Source: UBA4416 sp044357775
GTDB taxonomy: Bacteria > Bacteroidota > Bacteroidia > B-17B0 > Aurantibacillaceae
Assembly (NCBI GenBank): GCA_044357775.1
Contig: JBIKOX010000180.1
Span: 1 to 5,932, forward strand
DNA: 5,932 bases
Reading direction: 5' to 3'
The notes under the pieces were generated by a model that saw only the letters and a program-made list of their open reading frames with translations, had not been told where the DNA came from and ran no database searches. This document shows positions 1-5,932 of this stretch, one piece after another (position 1 is the stretch's first letter; each line of letters starts with the position of its first letter). Made by a program: the position numbers and the translations under genes.

Positions 1-696
1 AGTAAAATAAGGTCTAGTAGTTAAAGCATTGTCTACGGGAAGTTTGCCTAATAAAATTAAGTTTCTTATTTGTTCATCCATATCTGTAAATCCAACAGGT
101 ATAGTAAATAATGGCTCCTCTTTGGTATTGGCATCTATGATATCAAATTTTAAAATACTCTTTAAAGAGTCCTGTACTTTTAATGCAGCTAGATCTAGTA
201 ATAACTCATTTTTTGATTCAATAATATCTATTTTCTTTTCTTCTAGTTTTTGTAAGCTTATATCCAATGTCTCAATCTCATCCATTAATTGTGTTTCCTT
301 ATTCTTCTTTAAGACATTTAATTTGTGTTTTGAAATAGCAAGTAAATTTGGTTTTTTATTCCAAAGTTTTATTTTGCTAAAATTAAGTGTAGGTAAAACC
401 ACTTTAATTTTTGAAGTTTGTGAAGGTCTGATTTTTTCAACTTTCACTGGCTTAACCTTAATTACTGTATCAACTACTTTTTTTTCTTTTTTGGGAAATT
501 TAATGGATGGAAGTTTAGGAATTTTTATAGAAGAGCCTACTTTTTTAAAAAATGTACCAATTTTTTTGATCTCAGGATTAGATTTGACAATTTGACCTGT
601 AGCATTATTATTCAGCAAAAGACACGAGAATGTGAAAAAGACTGCTCTTATAAAAAGTGGACGAAATAGTAAATATTTAAAAAAACTATTATTCAT
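1..696 (-). CDS. Secreted protein with Lys-rich and coiled-coil N-terminal region, possibly Wzi-like outer-membrane protein (3' end missing)
   Basis: I translated this by hand: the frame opens at ATG 696-694 and stays open for 232 codons to the window edge, so the C-terminus is missing. Residues 1-34 look like a Sec signal peptide: a hydrophobic core at about 13-28, then NNNATG before Gln35. Residues 43-133 are strongly basic, with about 26 lysines, three acidic residues and a short IKIPKLPSIKFPKK-type pattern. Residues 133-185 have the Leu/Ile/Glu/Lys spacing of a coiled coil. From residue 196 the style changes: TIPVG, then DEQIRNLILLGKLP and LTTRPYF. This resembles, from memory, the first helix region of Bacteroidota Wzi-type capsule-assembly outer-membrane proteins (PF14052). 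It starts 24 bases after the flippase gene, which fits an export role. The reading frame and signal peptide are well supported. The Wzi link is inference, and a coiled-coil periplasmic protein of unknown function is the alternative. Confidence 0.7.
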   Translation of the reverse strand, partial: MNNSFFKYLLFRPLFIRAVFFTFSCLLLNNNATGQIVKSNPEIKKIGTFFKKVGSSIKIPKLPSIKFPKKEKKVVDTVIKVKPVKVEKIRPSQTSKIKVVLPTLNFSKIKLWNKKPNLLAISKHKLNVLKKNKETQLMDEIETLDISLQKLEEKKIDIIESKNELLLDLAALKVQDSLKSILKFDIIDANTKEEPLFTIPVGFTDMDEQIRNLILLGKLPVDNALTTRPYFT

Positions 697-700
697 ATTA

Positions 701-708
701 CAAATATA
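701..708 (-). promoter_or_regulatory. Candidate Bacteroidota -7 element (TATATTTG)
   Basis: On the minus strand TATATTTG matches the Bacteroidota/flavobacterial -7 consensus TAnnTTTG and ends four bases before the ATG at 696. Initiation from it would give an almost leaderless transcript of the secreted-protein gene, separate from the operon. No TTG or TTTG lies at a good distance upstream: the nearest TTG is 13 bases away, closer than usual. The region is very AT-rich, so a chance match is quite possible. Confidence 0.25.
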
Positions 709-720
709 GATAATAATTTA

Positions 721-2169
721 TCAAGAATTTAACTGCTTGCTAGTTAATTTTAAAAACTGAGTTTTTATAATGCTATTAGGCAAAATGAAATAGTGTAATA
801 CGAAATACCAAGCCAGTGAACTGATGCTTATATAAATGATTCGTACGTATATATTAATTACTAAATATTTAATAGTTAACACAAATAAAATCAATGGTAT
901 TATGGCAGCAACTTGGTGTAATAATATTATAGTGAATTTATTGATACTAAAATGCTTCCTTGAAAAATAGATGAAACTTACACAAACTGTAATTTCTGTT
1001 AAAAATATAATAAATGCCTCGCCGTTTTCTTTGTATTGCTTAATTAATAGAATGGAAAATAATATACTTACTATTGTTCCTAACATGGCAGATATTAAAA
1101 TATGCTTGTCTTTTGAAAGGGCACTTAATATTTGAAAACCAAATATGGTAGATAAACTAACAATCACTATAATTGGAGCAGTAATTTGTAAAGGCAAAAT
1201 AGCTCTTTCAAAATTAGATCCAAATAAAATTTGTACAATTTCTGGCGCGCATAAATAAACTAGCATGGCAGTAGGTAAACTCAAGCTTATAATAATATAG
1301 AAGCAATTTTGAATCATAGTATTAAACTGCTCTACTTTGCCTTCCTGTAACAGATTCATCATTTTAGGAAACATAGCTGCAGAAATTGCAGCAAATACTG
1401 CTATTAATAATTTATTCAATTTTAAAGCAGTTGAATAATAACCTACACTTTCGCTATCTGTAAAAAAACCTAGAATTACTGTATCTAATTGCAGATAAAT
1501 ACTAATGAAAAAGATGGTCAAAAATAAATATGAAAGCGGCTTGATATGTTTTCTAATATCAATATTTTTGAAAGATACTTTTTTAAAGTCTATAAATTTA
1601 AATATATAATAAATATTAACTATAGCTAAAAGTAAGTTTAATGCAAATTGTAATTGCATATATATTAAATAATCAGCACTAGATTTTATAAATACGAAAA
1701 CTGAAATTATAAATATTATTCTTAAAAAGAAATATCTTAAAGCCATGTATTTAAATTGCTTAAGTCCGATAAAGAACCATTCAAATACAAATAATTGCAT
1801 GAAAAAAAATAATAAAGACCAATAAAACAATACACCTTCTTGATTCAATTTGTCTACAAATAAAATTGAAAAATAAAAAATAATAGAAAGTATAAAAGTG
1901 GTAATCAAATTGATTGCAAAAATCTCTAAAAATAATTTTCTTAGTTTTTCTTTATTATTTTGAAGTTTTGCTACTTCTCTAACACCATAAATTGGAATGC
2001 CAAAAGCAGCCACTAAAACAAAATACCTTGCATAACTTTCTGCAAAATTTAAAACTCCAAGATGCTCCGGCCCTAAAACTCTTGCCAAATAAGGGAAAGT
2101 AAGTATTGGTAATAAAACTTGAGAAATCGCTAACAATACATTATAAAATATATTTTTCTGGGTTTCCAT
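721..2169 (-). CDS. wzx: Wzx-type polysaccharide flippase (MOP/RfbX family)
   Basis: This is an integral inner-membrane protein of 482 residues, the normal length for Wzx/RfbX flippases, which move undecaprenyl-linked repeat units from the cytoplasmic to the periplasmic face. Hydrophobic segments run through the whole chain and fit about 12-14 membrane helices. Family signatures are visible: an N-terminal ISQVLLPILTFPYLARVLGP stretch (15-34), GIPIYGVREVAK (57-68), QLDTVILG (227-234) followed by VGYYSTALKL (242-251), and a mid-protein LFGSNFERA (315-323). It starts two bases after the DUF707-like gene ends, so translation is probably coupled. It ends in TGA, 24 bases before the secreted-protein gene. 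Composition is extremely AT-rich; row 1561-1620 has only six G/C in 60 bases. Family membership is clear. The transported glycan cannot be read from the sequence, and wzx is used as the family symbol. Confidence 0.93.
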   Translation of the reverse strand: METQKNIFYNVLLAISQVLLPILTFPYLARVLGPEHLGVLNFAESYARYFVLVAAFGIPIYGVREVAKLQNNKEKLRKLFLEIFAINLITTFILSIIFYFSILFVDKLNQEGVLFYWSLLFFFMQLFVFEWFFIGLKQFKYMALRYFFLRIIFIISVFVFIKSSADYLIYMQLQFALNLLLAIVNIYYIFKFIDFKKVSFKNIDIRKHIKPLSYLFLTIFFISIYLQLDTVILGFFTDSESVGYYSTALKLNKLLIAVFAAISAAMFPKMMNLLQEGKVEQFNTMIQNCFYIIISLSLPTAMLVYLCAPEIVQILFGSNFERAILPLQITAPIIVIVSLSTIFGFQILSALSKDKHILISAMLGTIVSILFSILLIKQYKENGEAFIIFLTEITVCVSFIYFSRKHFSINKFTIILLHQVAAIIPLILFVLTIKYLVINIYVRIIYISISSLAWYFVLHYFILPNSIIKTQFLKLTSKQLNS

Positions 2170-2171
2170 AT

Positions 2172-3023
2172 TTATCTATAACTAGCGTCTACAAGTAATT
2201 TATAAATATTTTTAAACATAGGTATTATTCTTGCTAACTTATGTTTTAAAGGGATACCGTTTATAAATTCTCTATTTAAAACACTTTTAATAAAATTATT
2301 ATTCAAATCTTTACTTTCGAGGGCGTTCCTATACAAGTTTTTGCAAAATACTTGCATTTCATGAATCTCTTGCATACAGGTTTTATTATTACTGAAAGTC
2401 CTGTTCCCAGTTCTGATTGGTCTACAGTGTTTCATACTTACACCATGAATAACTGCCGTTCTTGTCTTCCCAATTAATTGTTGTATTGTAGGTATCAAAT
2501 ATGCATCCGTTCCTGTTCCTGAAATACTTTTGGTTAAATAGGGCCCAGCAGCATTAAAAACAGCTTGACTATAAAATGGTGCCATAATTTCTACCCAGTT
2601 TGTTTCTTGAATTAAATACCCTGGTTTGTATACAAATTGACGATGATGATAATAACTGTCATGTGTTAGACTAGCCTGAAAAACGTCTAGTTTTTCCAAA
2701 CTTGCAATAAACAATAATTTATTTAAATCATTGGTTGAAATATATAAATCATCATCCAATAAACCAATGAAAGTATAATCAGTTATTTGATTTATATACA
2801 AGTATTGATATACATTATTAATTAAATCACCTTTACATTCTGATTTTTTTGATAAATAAAAATCATACTTTGTTGTAATTAAATCGGCTTCATGATTTAT
2901 CCCACTATAATCAATTATGAAAATTTTAAAGTCTGGTATTGCATCAAATAAAATATGATCTAATGGTTTTGTGATGCCATCCCAGCTAATTACAATAATT
3001 GAATTTTGATTTAAACTATTCAT
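2172..3023 (-). CDS. DUF707-like putative glycosyltransferase
   Basis: This is a 283-residue protein without signal peptide or membrane helix, so probably cytoplasmic or peripheral. The pattern matches what I know of the DUF707 family (PF05212), a poorly characterised group with a GT-A-like layout. It has a beta-strand start IIVISWDG (9-16), a central FIGLLDDDLYI (85-95) whose Asp triplet looks like a metal/nucleotide-sugar DxD site, then WVEIMAPFYSQAVF (143-156), the family's EGMAPVFSRAAW-type segment. A GTGTD stretch (169-173) stands where the family usually has GWGLD, and AVIHGVSMKH (190-199) matches its conserved histidine region. The substrate is unknown. Its place three bases after a GT25-like gene and two bases before wzx supports a role in assembling the repeat unit. 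The start fits because ATG 3023 follows closely on the upstream stop. An alternative is a GT2-like transferase of another family. Confidence 0.7.
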   Translation of the reverse strand: MNSLNQNSIIVISWDGITKPLDHILFDAIPDFKIFIIDYSGINHEADLITTKYDFYLSKKSECKGDLINNVYQYLYINQITDYTFIGLLDDDLYISTNDLNKLLFIASLEKLDVFQASLTHDSYYHHRQFVYKPGYLIQETNWVEIMAPFYSQAVFNAAGPYLTKSISGTGTDAYLIPTIQQLIGKTRTAVIHGVSMKHCRPIRTGNRTFSNNKTCMQEIHEMQVFCKNLYRNALESKDLNNNFIKSVLNREFINGIPLKHKLARIIPMFKNIYKLLVDASYR

Positions 3024-3026
3024 AAT

Positions 3027-3767
3027 TTAACTGAAGTAGGCTTTAATTTGATTACGAATATAAAATATATTAATTATTATAAAGTGCTTTATTCTAGACC
3101 ACATATTTACTGCCCGAATGGTGCTTTCTGTGGTTTGCCAAGTTGAAATCACTTCGGGTTTTATGGCTCCTATACTAAAGCTATTAATATTATAGTAATG
3201 TTTAAACAAATCTAATGGATAATTGATTTTATTTGTTGCATCCAGCATTTTTTGAGCAGCTTTTGCATTGATGGAATAACCATACGCACAATAAACTGAT
3301 TTAATGAGTGGAGTTCCAATGATATAATTTTGGAAGGCTGCTTGTATACTAGATTTTTTGATACTTACATTGTTATGCCAAGCACCCCAAAAAAACAATT
3401 CATAATTGTTTTTTACCATTTCTATATGGTTATATAAGGTTTCAAGATCTATGATTTTACTATCAGATTCAAAAATTAAATAATGTGTGTTTGCGGGATT
3501 GATGTTCAATTTGGATAATGCAACTATCTTCTTCCAAATTTTTCGGTGGGACATTAAAACCCCAATTTCTGTAGTTAATAATTTAGTTCCAGTCCTTTCT
3601 TTTGATTTCTGAACAAGTCTTTTAAGAAAAGGTACGTTTTGGTATTTTGGGAAAACCGGTTCAATTATTTCTACCTGAGGCAAATGTTTTATGATTTCAT
3701 TTACCTGAATTTGTCTTTCTGGTTCATGACTTGAAAATAAAATATATGCAGGAATATTAGGGTTCAT
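3027..3767 (-). CDS. GT25-family glycosyltransferase (LPS/LOS-type), modified acidic motif
   Basis: This 246-residue protein matches the glycosyltransferase family 25 layout (PF01755), whose bacterial members add sugars such as galactose to LPS or lipooligosaccharide. Visible in order: an N-terminal strand PAYILFSS (6-13) followed by basic residues, TTEIGVLMSHRKIWKKI (65-81) equivalent to the GExGCxxSHxxxW signature, HYLIFESDSKI (95-105) where the family usually has lIlEDD, and AYGYSINAKAAQKML (161-175) equivalent to the AYxIsxxgAxxLL motif. D186 lies in YPLDLF. The motif at 99-102 reads Glu-Ser-Asp rather than Glu-Asp-Asp, so one acidic metal ligand is changed. A hydrophobic, basic C-terminal tail (about 226-245) could bind the membrane. 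It follows the GT9-like gene by 17 bases. Family assignment is fairly firm; activity and sugar are not known. Confidence 0.8.
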   Translation of the reverse strand: MNPNIPAYILFSSHEPERQIQVNEIIKHLPQVEIIEPVFPKYQNVPFLKRLVQKSKERTGTKLLTTEIGVLMSHRKIWKKIVALSKLNINPANTHYLIFESDSKIIDLETLYNHIEMVKNNYELFFWGAWHNNVSIKKSSIQAAFQNYIIGTPLIKSVYCAYGYSINAKAAQKMLDATNKINYPLDLFKHYYNINSFSIGAIKPEVISTWQTTESTIRAVNMWSRIKHFIIINIFYIRNQIKAYFS

Positions 3768-3784
3768 AAAAATAAAGCGCTTTT

Positions 3785-4615
3785 CTAATTTAGTATTGCA
3801 AAACTTTCTCGACTATACTTATTGAAATTAGTAAAAAAATTGTTTTGTATAGAAAATAGGGTACAAAAAGCGTTGGGTTGATTATGAGGATAGAGGATAT
3901 AGTGAGGTTTGTTAAATAAGTTACACAAATGAATTGGCAAACTATCTGCACCTATCACTAAATCATATTTATTTATTAACTCAATTAATTGCTCAAAGTT
4001 ATGATATATCAAAAGAGATTGACTACTACTTATCTTATTATCAAACTTTGCAATATTTACATTTATGGATGCTCCTTTAAGTTGATCAGATATATCTTTT
4101 ACAATAAAATCTGGTACGGTTTTGATTTTTGTTCTTGCGTCTGGTAAAATTAATATGTTCTTTATTTGACCTTTATCAAATTTTAATTCATGATGAATGC
4201 AATTAAAAAATATTTCATAAGTCTTATAAATGTTTTCTTTTTTTACAATGCCCTTAAATTTATGATTAACAAGAAAATTAAAAACAGATAATCGTTTTTC
4301 TTGTTCTAGATAGTCGTTATATTTTTTGTCAGCATTACTTTTTAAATATCTTTTTATTTTTACTATTTGTCGAATGGTTTGAAATGTAAACAACTGCTTG
4401 TCAGTGAAAAAATTTAACAAGGATTGATTGATCCCAAAGTCCTGGAACTCAATATCCAAAGGGCTTAGATCGAATACCTCGTTTATGGCTTCGAATAAAG
4501 GAATGAAATGATTGGATGCAATAATTTTAGTGTCGGATGGTTGCGGGCTATTTAAAATGGCCCTAATTGCAATTACAAAATCGCCATATGCTCTTAGTAA
4601 AAAAAGGCGACGCAT
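3785..4615 (-). CDS. Short GT9-like (heptosyltransferase-like) glycosyltransferase
   Basis: A 276-residue protein with the two-ended signature of GT9/heptosyltransferase-like GT-B enzymes. The N-terminus has RRLFLLRAYGDFVIAIRAIL (2-21), matching the hydrophobic strand plus Gly-Asp of the acceptor domain. ILILPDARTKIKTVPDF (154-170) fits the start of the donor domain. YDLVIGADSLPIHLCNLFNK (217-236), followed by Pro237, corresponds to the DtGxxHlAxxxgxP nucleotide-sugar motif, with Ser in place of Gly. GT9 enzymes are commonly 320-350 residues, so this one is short, with a reduced, Lys-rich middle at about 85-150. No signal peptide or membrane helix is seen. ATG 4615 lies six bases after the wzz stop. 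The protein probably transfers a sugar during repeat-unit or core assembly, but a heptose donor should not be assumed. The middle is too divergent to exclude another GT-B family. Confidence 0.65.
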   Translation of the reverse strand: MRRLFLLRAYGDFVIAIRAILNSPQPSDTKIIASNHFIPLFEAINEVFDLSPLDIEFQDFGINQSLLNFFTDKQLFTFQTIRQIVKIKRYLKSNADKKYNDYLEQEKRLSVFNFLVNHKFKGIVKKENIYKTYEIFFNCIHHELKFDKGQIKNILILPDARTKIKTVPDFIVKDISDQLKGASINVNIAKFDNKISSSQSLLIYHNFEQLIELINKYDLVIGADSLPIHLCNLFNKPHYILYPHNQPNAFCTLFSIQNNFFTNFNKYSRESFAILN

Positions 4616-4621
4616 GTATGT

Positions 4622-5668
4622 TTAATTTATTTTGTCTGTATACAGATATACTGCAATTAAAATAGACAATACAAGACCTACCGCAAGTCCCATGAATACA
4701 ATTAAATAAATGGGAGTGGACTGGTTTACCAAAGGTAATTTAGGCATATCCAATACTTGTATGACCGGCGTTTGATTTATTTGAGAAAGCTTTAAGGCTT
4801 CTAAGTTTTTAATCACTTCGCCATACAAGGTATAAGTGACTTGTTTATCTCTTTGGGTAGTTTCTTCAGGAACTGAATTAATTTTTACTGCCGTATTGGT
4901 ATTAATTAATTGTTGTTGTGCTACCGCAAAAGTTTTTCCGTATAAACCTCCTAAAATGGCTTGTAAAGAATCGGCCTTGTTTTGCAGCTTTGAGATATTA
5001 TTGGTAAGATTACTTGTCTTAATATCTATATATAAATCGCTGGTTTGCTTTAATAATCTTTCAGAAAATAATTTAGAAAATTGTTGATCTTTAGAAACTA
5101 CTTGAATAGCGATGATAGATCCTTTTTTATTTTGTCGGCTTACTACTAAATTGTCTTTCACGATTTTTTGAAGCAATGTAAATACAATTGAATCTTGTAA
5201 TGGACTTGATAAATTTGCATCAAATTTGAAGTTGGCTAAATGGGGTTCACTACTCCATTTTTTATTAGTCTTATAAGCTTGCACATATAAATCGGCCAAA
5301 GTTGCATTACTGGTTTTAGAACTACTATCAACTTTCGTTAACAATACTTTTTCTACAATCAATCTTGATTGCATGATGTCTAAGATATTATCTCCTTCAA
5401 ACATGCCTGCATTTCCACCAGATAAACTTCCAATATCAAATCCTATTTGTGAAGCCAAAGCACCCAATCCACTTTTGTTTCCAGACTTATCTTCTAATAT
5501 AAAGGTGGCTACTGCCTTATAACTAGGAGGTTGTAATAAAGCATACCCCAACGCAATTAAGGTAGTTACCAAAGTCACCTTTAGCATCATTCTATATTGT
5601 GCCAATACATTATTGACTGCCCTTTTGAAGGTATCTATAACATCCACAAATTGAATTTTTTCAGGCAT
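4622..5668 (-). CDS. wzz: Wzz-type chain-length determinant / polysaccharide co-polymerase
   Basis: This is a 348-residue inner-membrane protein with the Wzz/PCP plan: a short cytoplasmic N-terminus, TM1 at about 29-46, a large periplasmic domain, and TM2 at about 320-343 followed by only a few residues. After TM1, PPSYKAVATFILED (47-60) is the usual first periplasmic strand. A Gly/Ser-rich insert (62-92) precedes DNILDIMQSRLIVEKVL (93-109), a typical Bacteroidota Wzz segment. Coiled-coil regions lie at about 220-240 and 275-295. VLDMPKLPLVNQSTPIYLI (305-323) is the proline-rich run into TM2. There is no C-terminal BY-kinase domain, so it is the PCP-1/Wzz-like rather than the Wzc-like form. 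Such proteins set the length of Wzy-polymerised chains. It is the first gene of the apparent operon and is preceded by a peptidase gene end, not by a Wza-type exporter. Confidence 0.9.
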   Translation of the reverse strand: MPEKIQFVDVIDTFKRAVNNVLAQYRMMLKVTLVTTLIALGYALLQPPSYKAVATFILEDKSGNKSGLGALASQIGFDIGSLSGGNAGMFEGDNILDIMQSRLIVEKVLLTKVDSSSKTSNATLADLYVQAYKTNKKWSSEPHLANFKFDANLSSPLQDSIVFTLLQKIVKDNLVVSRQNKKGSIIAIQVVSKDQQFSKLFSERLLKQTSDLYIDIKTSNLTNNISKLQNKADSLQAILGGLYGKTFAVAQQQLINTNTAVKINSVPEETTQRDKQVTYTLYGEVIKNLEALKLSQINQTPVIQVLDMPKLPLVNQSTPIYLIVFMGLAVGLVLSILIAVYLYTDKIN

Positions 5669-5757
5669 ATCAGGTCTAATACATTAAATTATTGAATATC
5701 AATAGGTTATAAACTTATTGTATCCTTTCTGCTTTGTAAAAATACGGTTTTTGCGTT

Positions 5758-5782
5758 TAAATAGATATATTAAATCTATTTA
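5758..5782. repeat. AT-rich inverted repeat, 9-bp arms with 7-base loop
   Basis: Arms at 5758-5766 (taaatagat) and 5774-5782 (atctattta) are perfect complements around a 7-base spacer, in the gap between the peptidase end and wzz. Only one pair per arm half is G-C, so an RNA hairpin would be weak. On the minus strand it is followed by AACGCAAAAACC rather than a T run, so it does not look like an intrinsic terminator. It could be a protein-binding palindrome in the wzz leader, or a chance product of AT-rich sequence. Confidence 0.35.
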
Positions 5783-5802
5783 TTATATTTTAAGCATTTT
5801 GT

Positions 5803-5831
5803 ATTATAAAGATCTAAACTTACCTCGTCAA
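5803..5831 (-). promoter_or_regulatory. Candidate promoter upstream of wzz (TTGACG-N17-TATAAT)
   Basis: Reading the minus strand, TTGACG (5831-5826) is followed after exactly 17 bases by TATAAT (5808-5803). That is five of six and six of six matches to the classical sigma-70 hexamers. The -35 part lies inside the last codons of the peptidase gene (a Leu-Thr pair) and the -10 part just after its stop codon. Initiation here would leave a leader of roughly 130 bases before the wzz ATG, containing the inverted repeat at 5758-5782. The caveat is that the main Bacteroidota sigma factor prefers TTG/TTTG plus TAnnTTTG, which this does not match, so the pair may be accidental or used by another sigma factor. 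Confidence 0.35.
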
Positions 5832-5932
5832 CCTATATATCGTCAAGGCTGCGCGCTTGATTAAAACCGGAAATTCTTTTAAGTTAATGGTCTCCCCTGG
5901 CGCATGTGCTCCTCTACCCGATGCACCCAGTC
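5820..5932 (-). CDS. C-terminal end of an M20-type zinc peptidase/dipeptidase (5' part outside window)
   Basis: A minus-strand frame is open from the right window edge and stops at TAA 5822-5820, giving the last 36 residues of a protein whose start lies outside. The tail begins LGASGRGAHAPGETINLKEF. Gly-Ala-His-x-x-x-Glu near the C-terminus, followed by an amphipathic closing helix rich in Ile/Leu/Lys/Arg, is the usual end of M20 family metallopeptidases such as cytosolic dipeptidases, where this His is a metal ligand. About 55 of the 110 coding bases before the stop are G or C, clearly more than in the genes to the left. It is probably a flanking metabolic gene rather than part of the polysaccharide pathway, although a read-through transcript cannot be excluded because no terminator is visible. 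The family call rests on a short tail, so M28-like or other peptidases remain possible. Confidence 0.65.
   Translation of the reverse strand, partial: LGASGRGAHAPGETINLKEFPVLIKRAALTIYRLTR

Noticed and set aside
29..595. A 188-codon open frame on the plus strand
   Set aside because: It is antisense to the minus-strand secreted-protein frame, which has a signal peptide and coherent domain pattern. The plus-strand product is a Ser/Phe/Leu-rich string with no recognisable motif, as expected from the complement of a Lys/Glu-rich gene.
670..679. Palindrome taaatattta
   Set aside because: It is a short A/T-only palindrome within coding sequence, expected by chance at this base composition.
661..696. 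Lipoprotein signal in the N-terminus of the left-edge protein (Cys25)
   Set aside because: The residues before Cys25 (TFS) do not fit a lipobox, and the cysteine is inside the hydrophobic core rather than at its end; a signal peptidase I site near residue 34 fits better.
4836..5087. An 83-codon open frame on the plus strand
   Set aside because: It lies entirely inside wzz on the opposite strand and has an implausible Cys/Leu-rich composition with no family features.
5733..5756. A-run and T-run around aaaaatacggtttttgcg as a possible terminator
   Set aside because: Only about five A-T pairs can form, without a G-C rich stem and without a following U tract on the minus strand.

Overview
The window looks like part of a Bacteroidota surface-polysaccharide (capsule, O-antigen or exopolysaccharide) locus. 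The basis is the very AT-rich composition, the lack of strong Shine-Dalgarno sequences before the genes, one TAnnTTTG-type promoter element, and protein styles typical of that phylum. A member of the Chitinophagia/Sphingobacteriia is plausible, but nothing here fixes the rank below phylum. Every real gene is on the minus strand, so the biological order runs from high to low coordinates.

Region by region in transcription order. (1) 5820-5932 holds the last 36 codons of a zinc peptidase of M20/dipeptidase type. It is richer in GC than the rest and probably a flanking housekeeping gene. (2) 5669-5819 is a 151-base AT-rich gap with a TTGACG-N17-TATAAT pair at its upstream edge and a 9-bp inverted repeat. 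(3) 5668-4622 encodes a Wzz-type chain-length regulator / polysaccharide co-polymerase without a kinase domain. (4) 4615-3785 encodes a short GT9-like (heptosyltransferase-like) protein. (5) 3767-3027 encodes a GT25-family glycosyltransferase with a changed acidic motif. (6) 3023-2172 encodes a DUF707-like putative glycosyltransferase. (7) 2169-721 encodes a Wzx-type flippase. (8) From 696 off the left edge runs a secreted protein with a lysine-rich stretch and a coiled coil, followed by what may be the start of a Wzi-like outer-membrane domain.

Gaps between genes 3 and 7 are 2-17 bases, and 24 bases separate gene 7 from gene 8, so genes 3-8 are probably one operon. Inferred division of work: the three transferases build a lipid-linked repeat unit on the cytoplasmic face, Wzx flips it, Wzz sets chain length in the periplasm, and the last protein may act at the outer membrane. 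The Wzy polymerase, the initiating sugar-phosphate transferase and a Wza-type export channel are not in the window.

I saw no tRNA, rRNA, CRISPR array, insertion sequence or convincing terminator. No wholly new system is evident. The most unusual items are the N-terminal region of the truncated secreted protein and the DUF707-like and GT25-like enzymes sitting side by side in one export operon.
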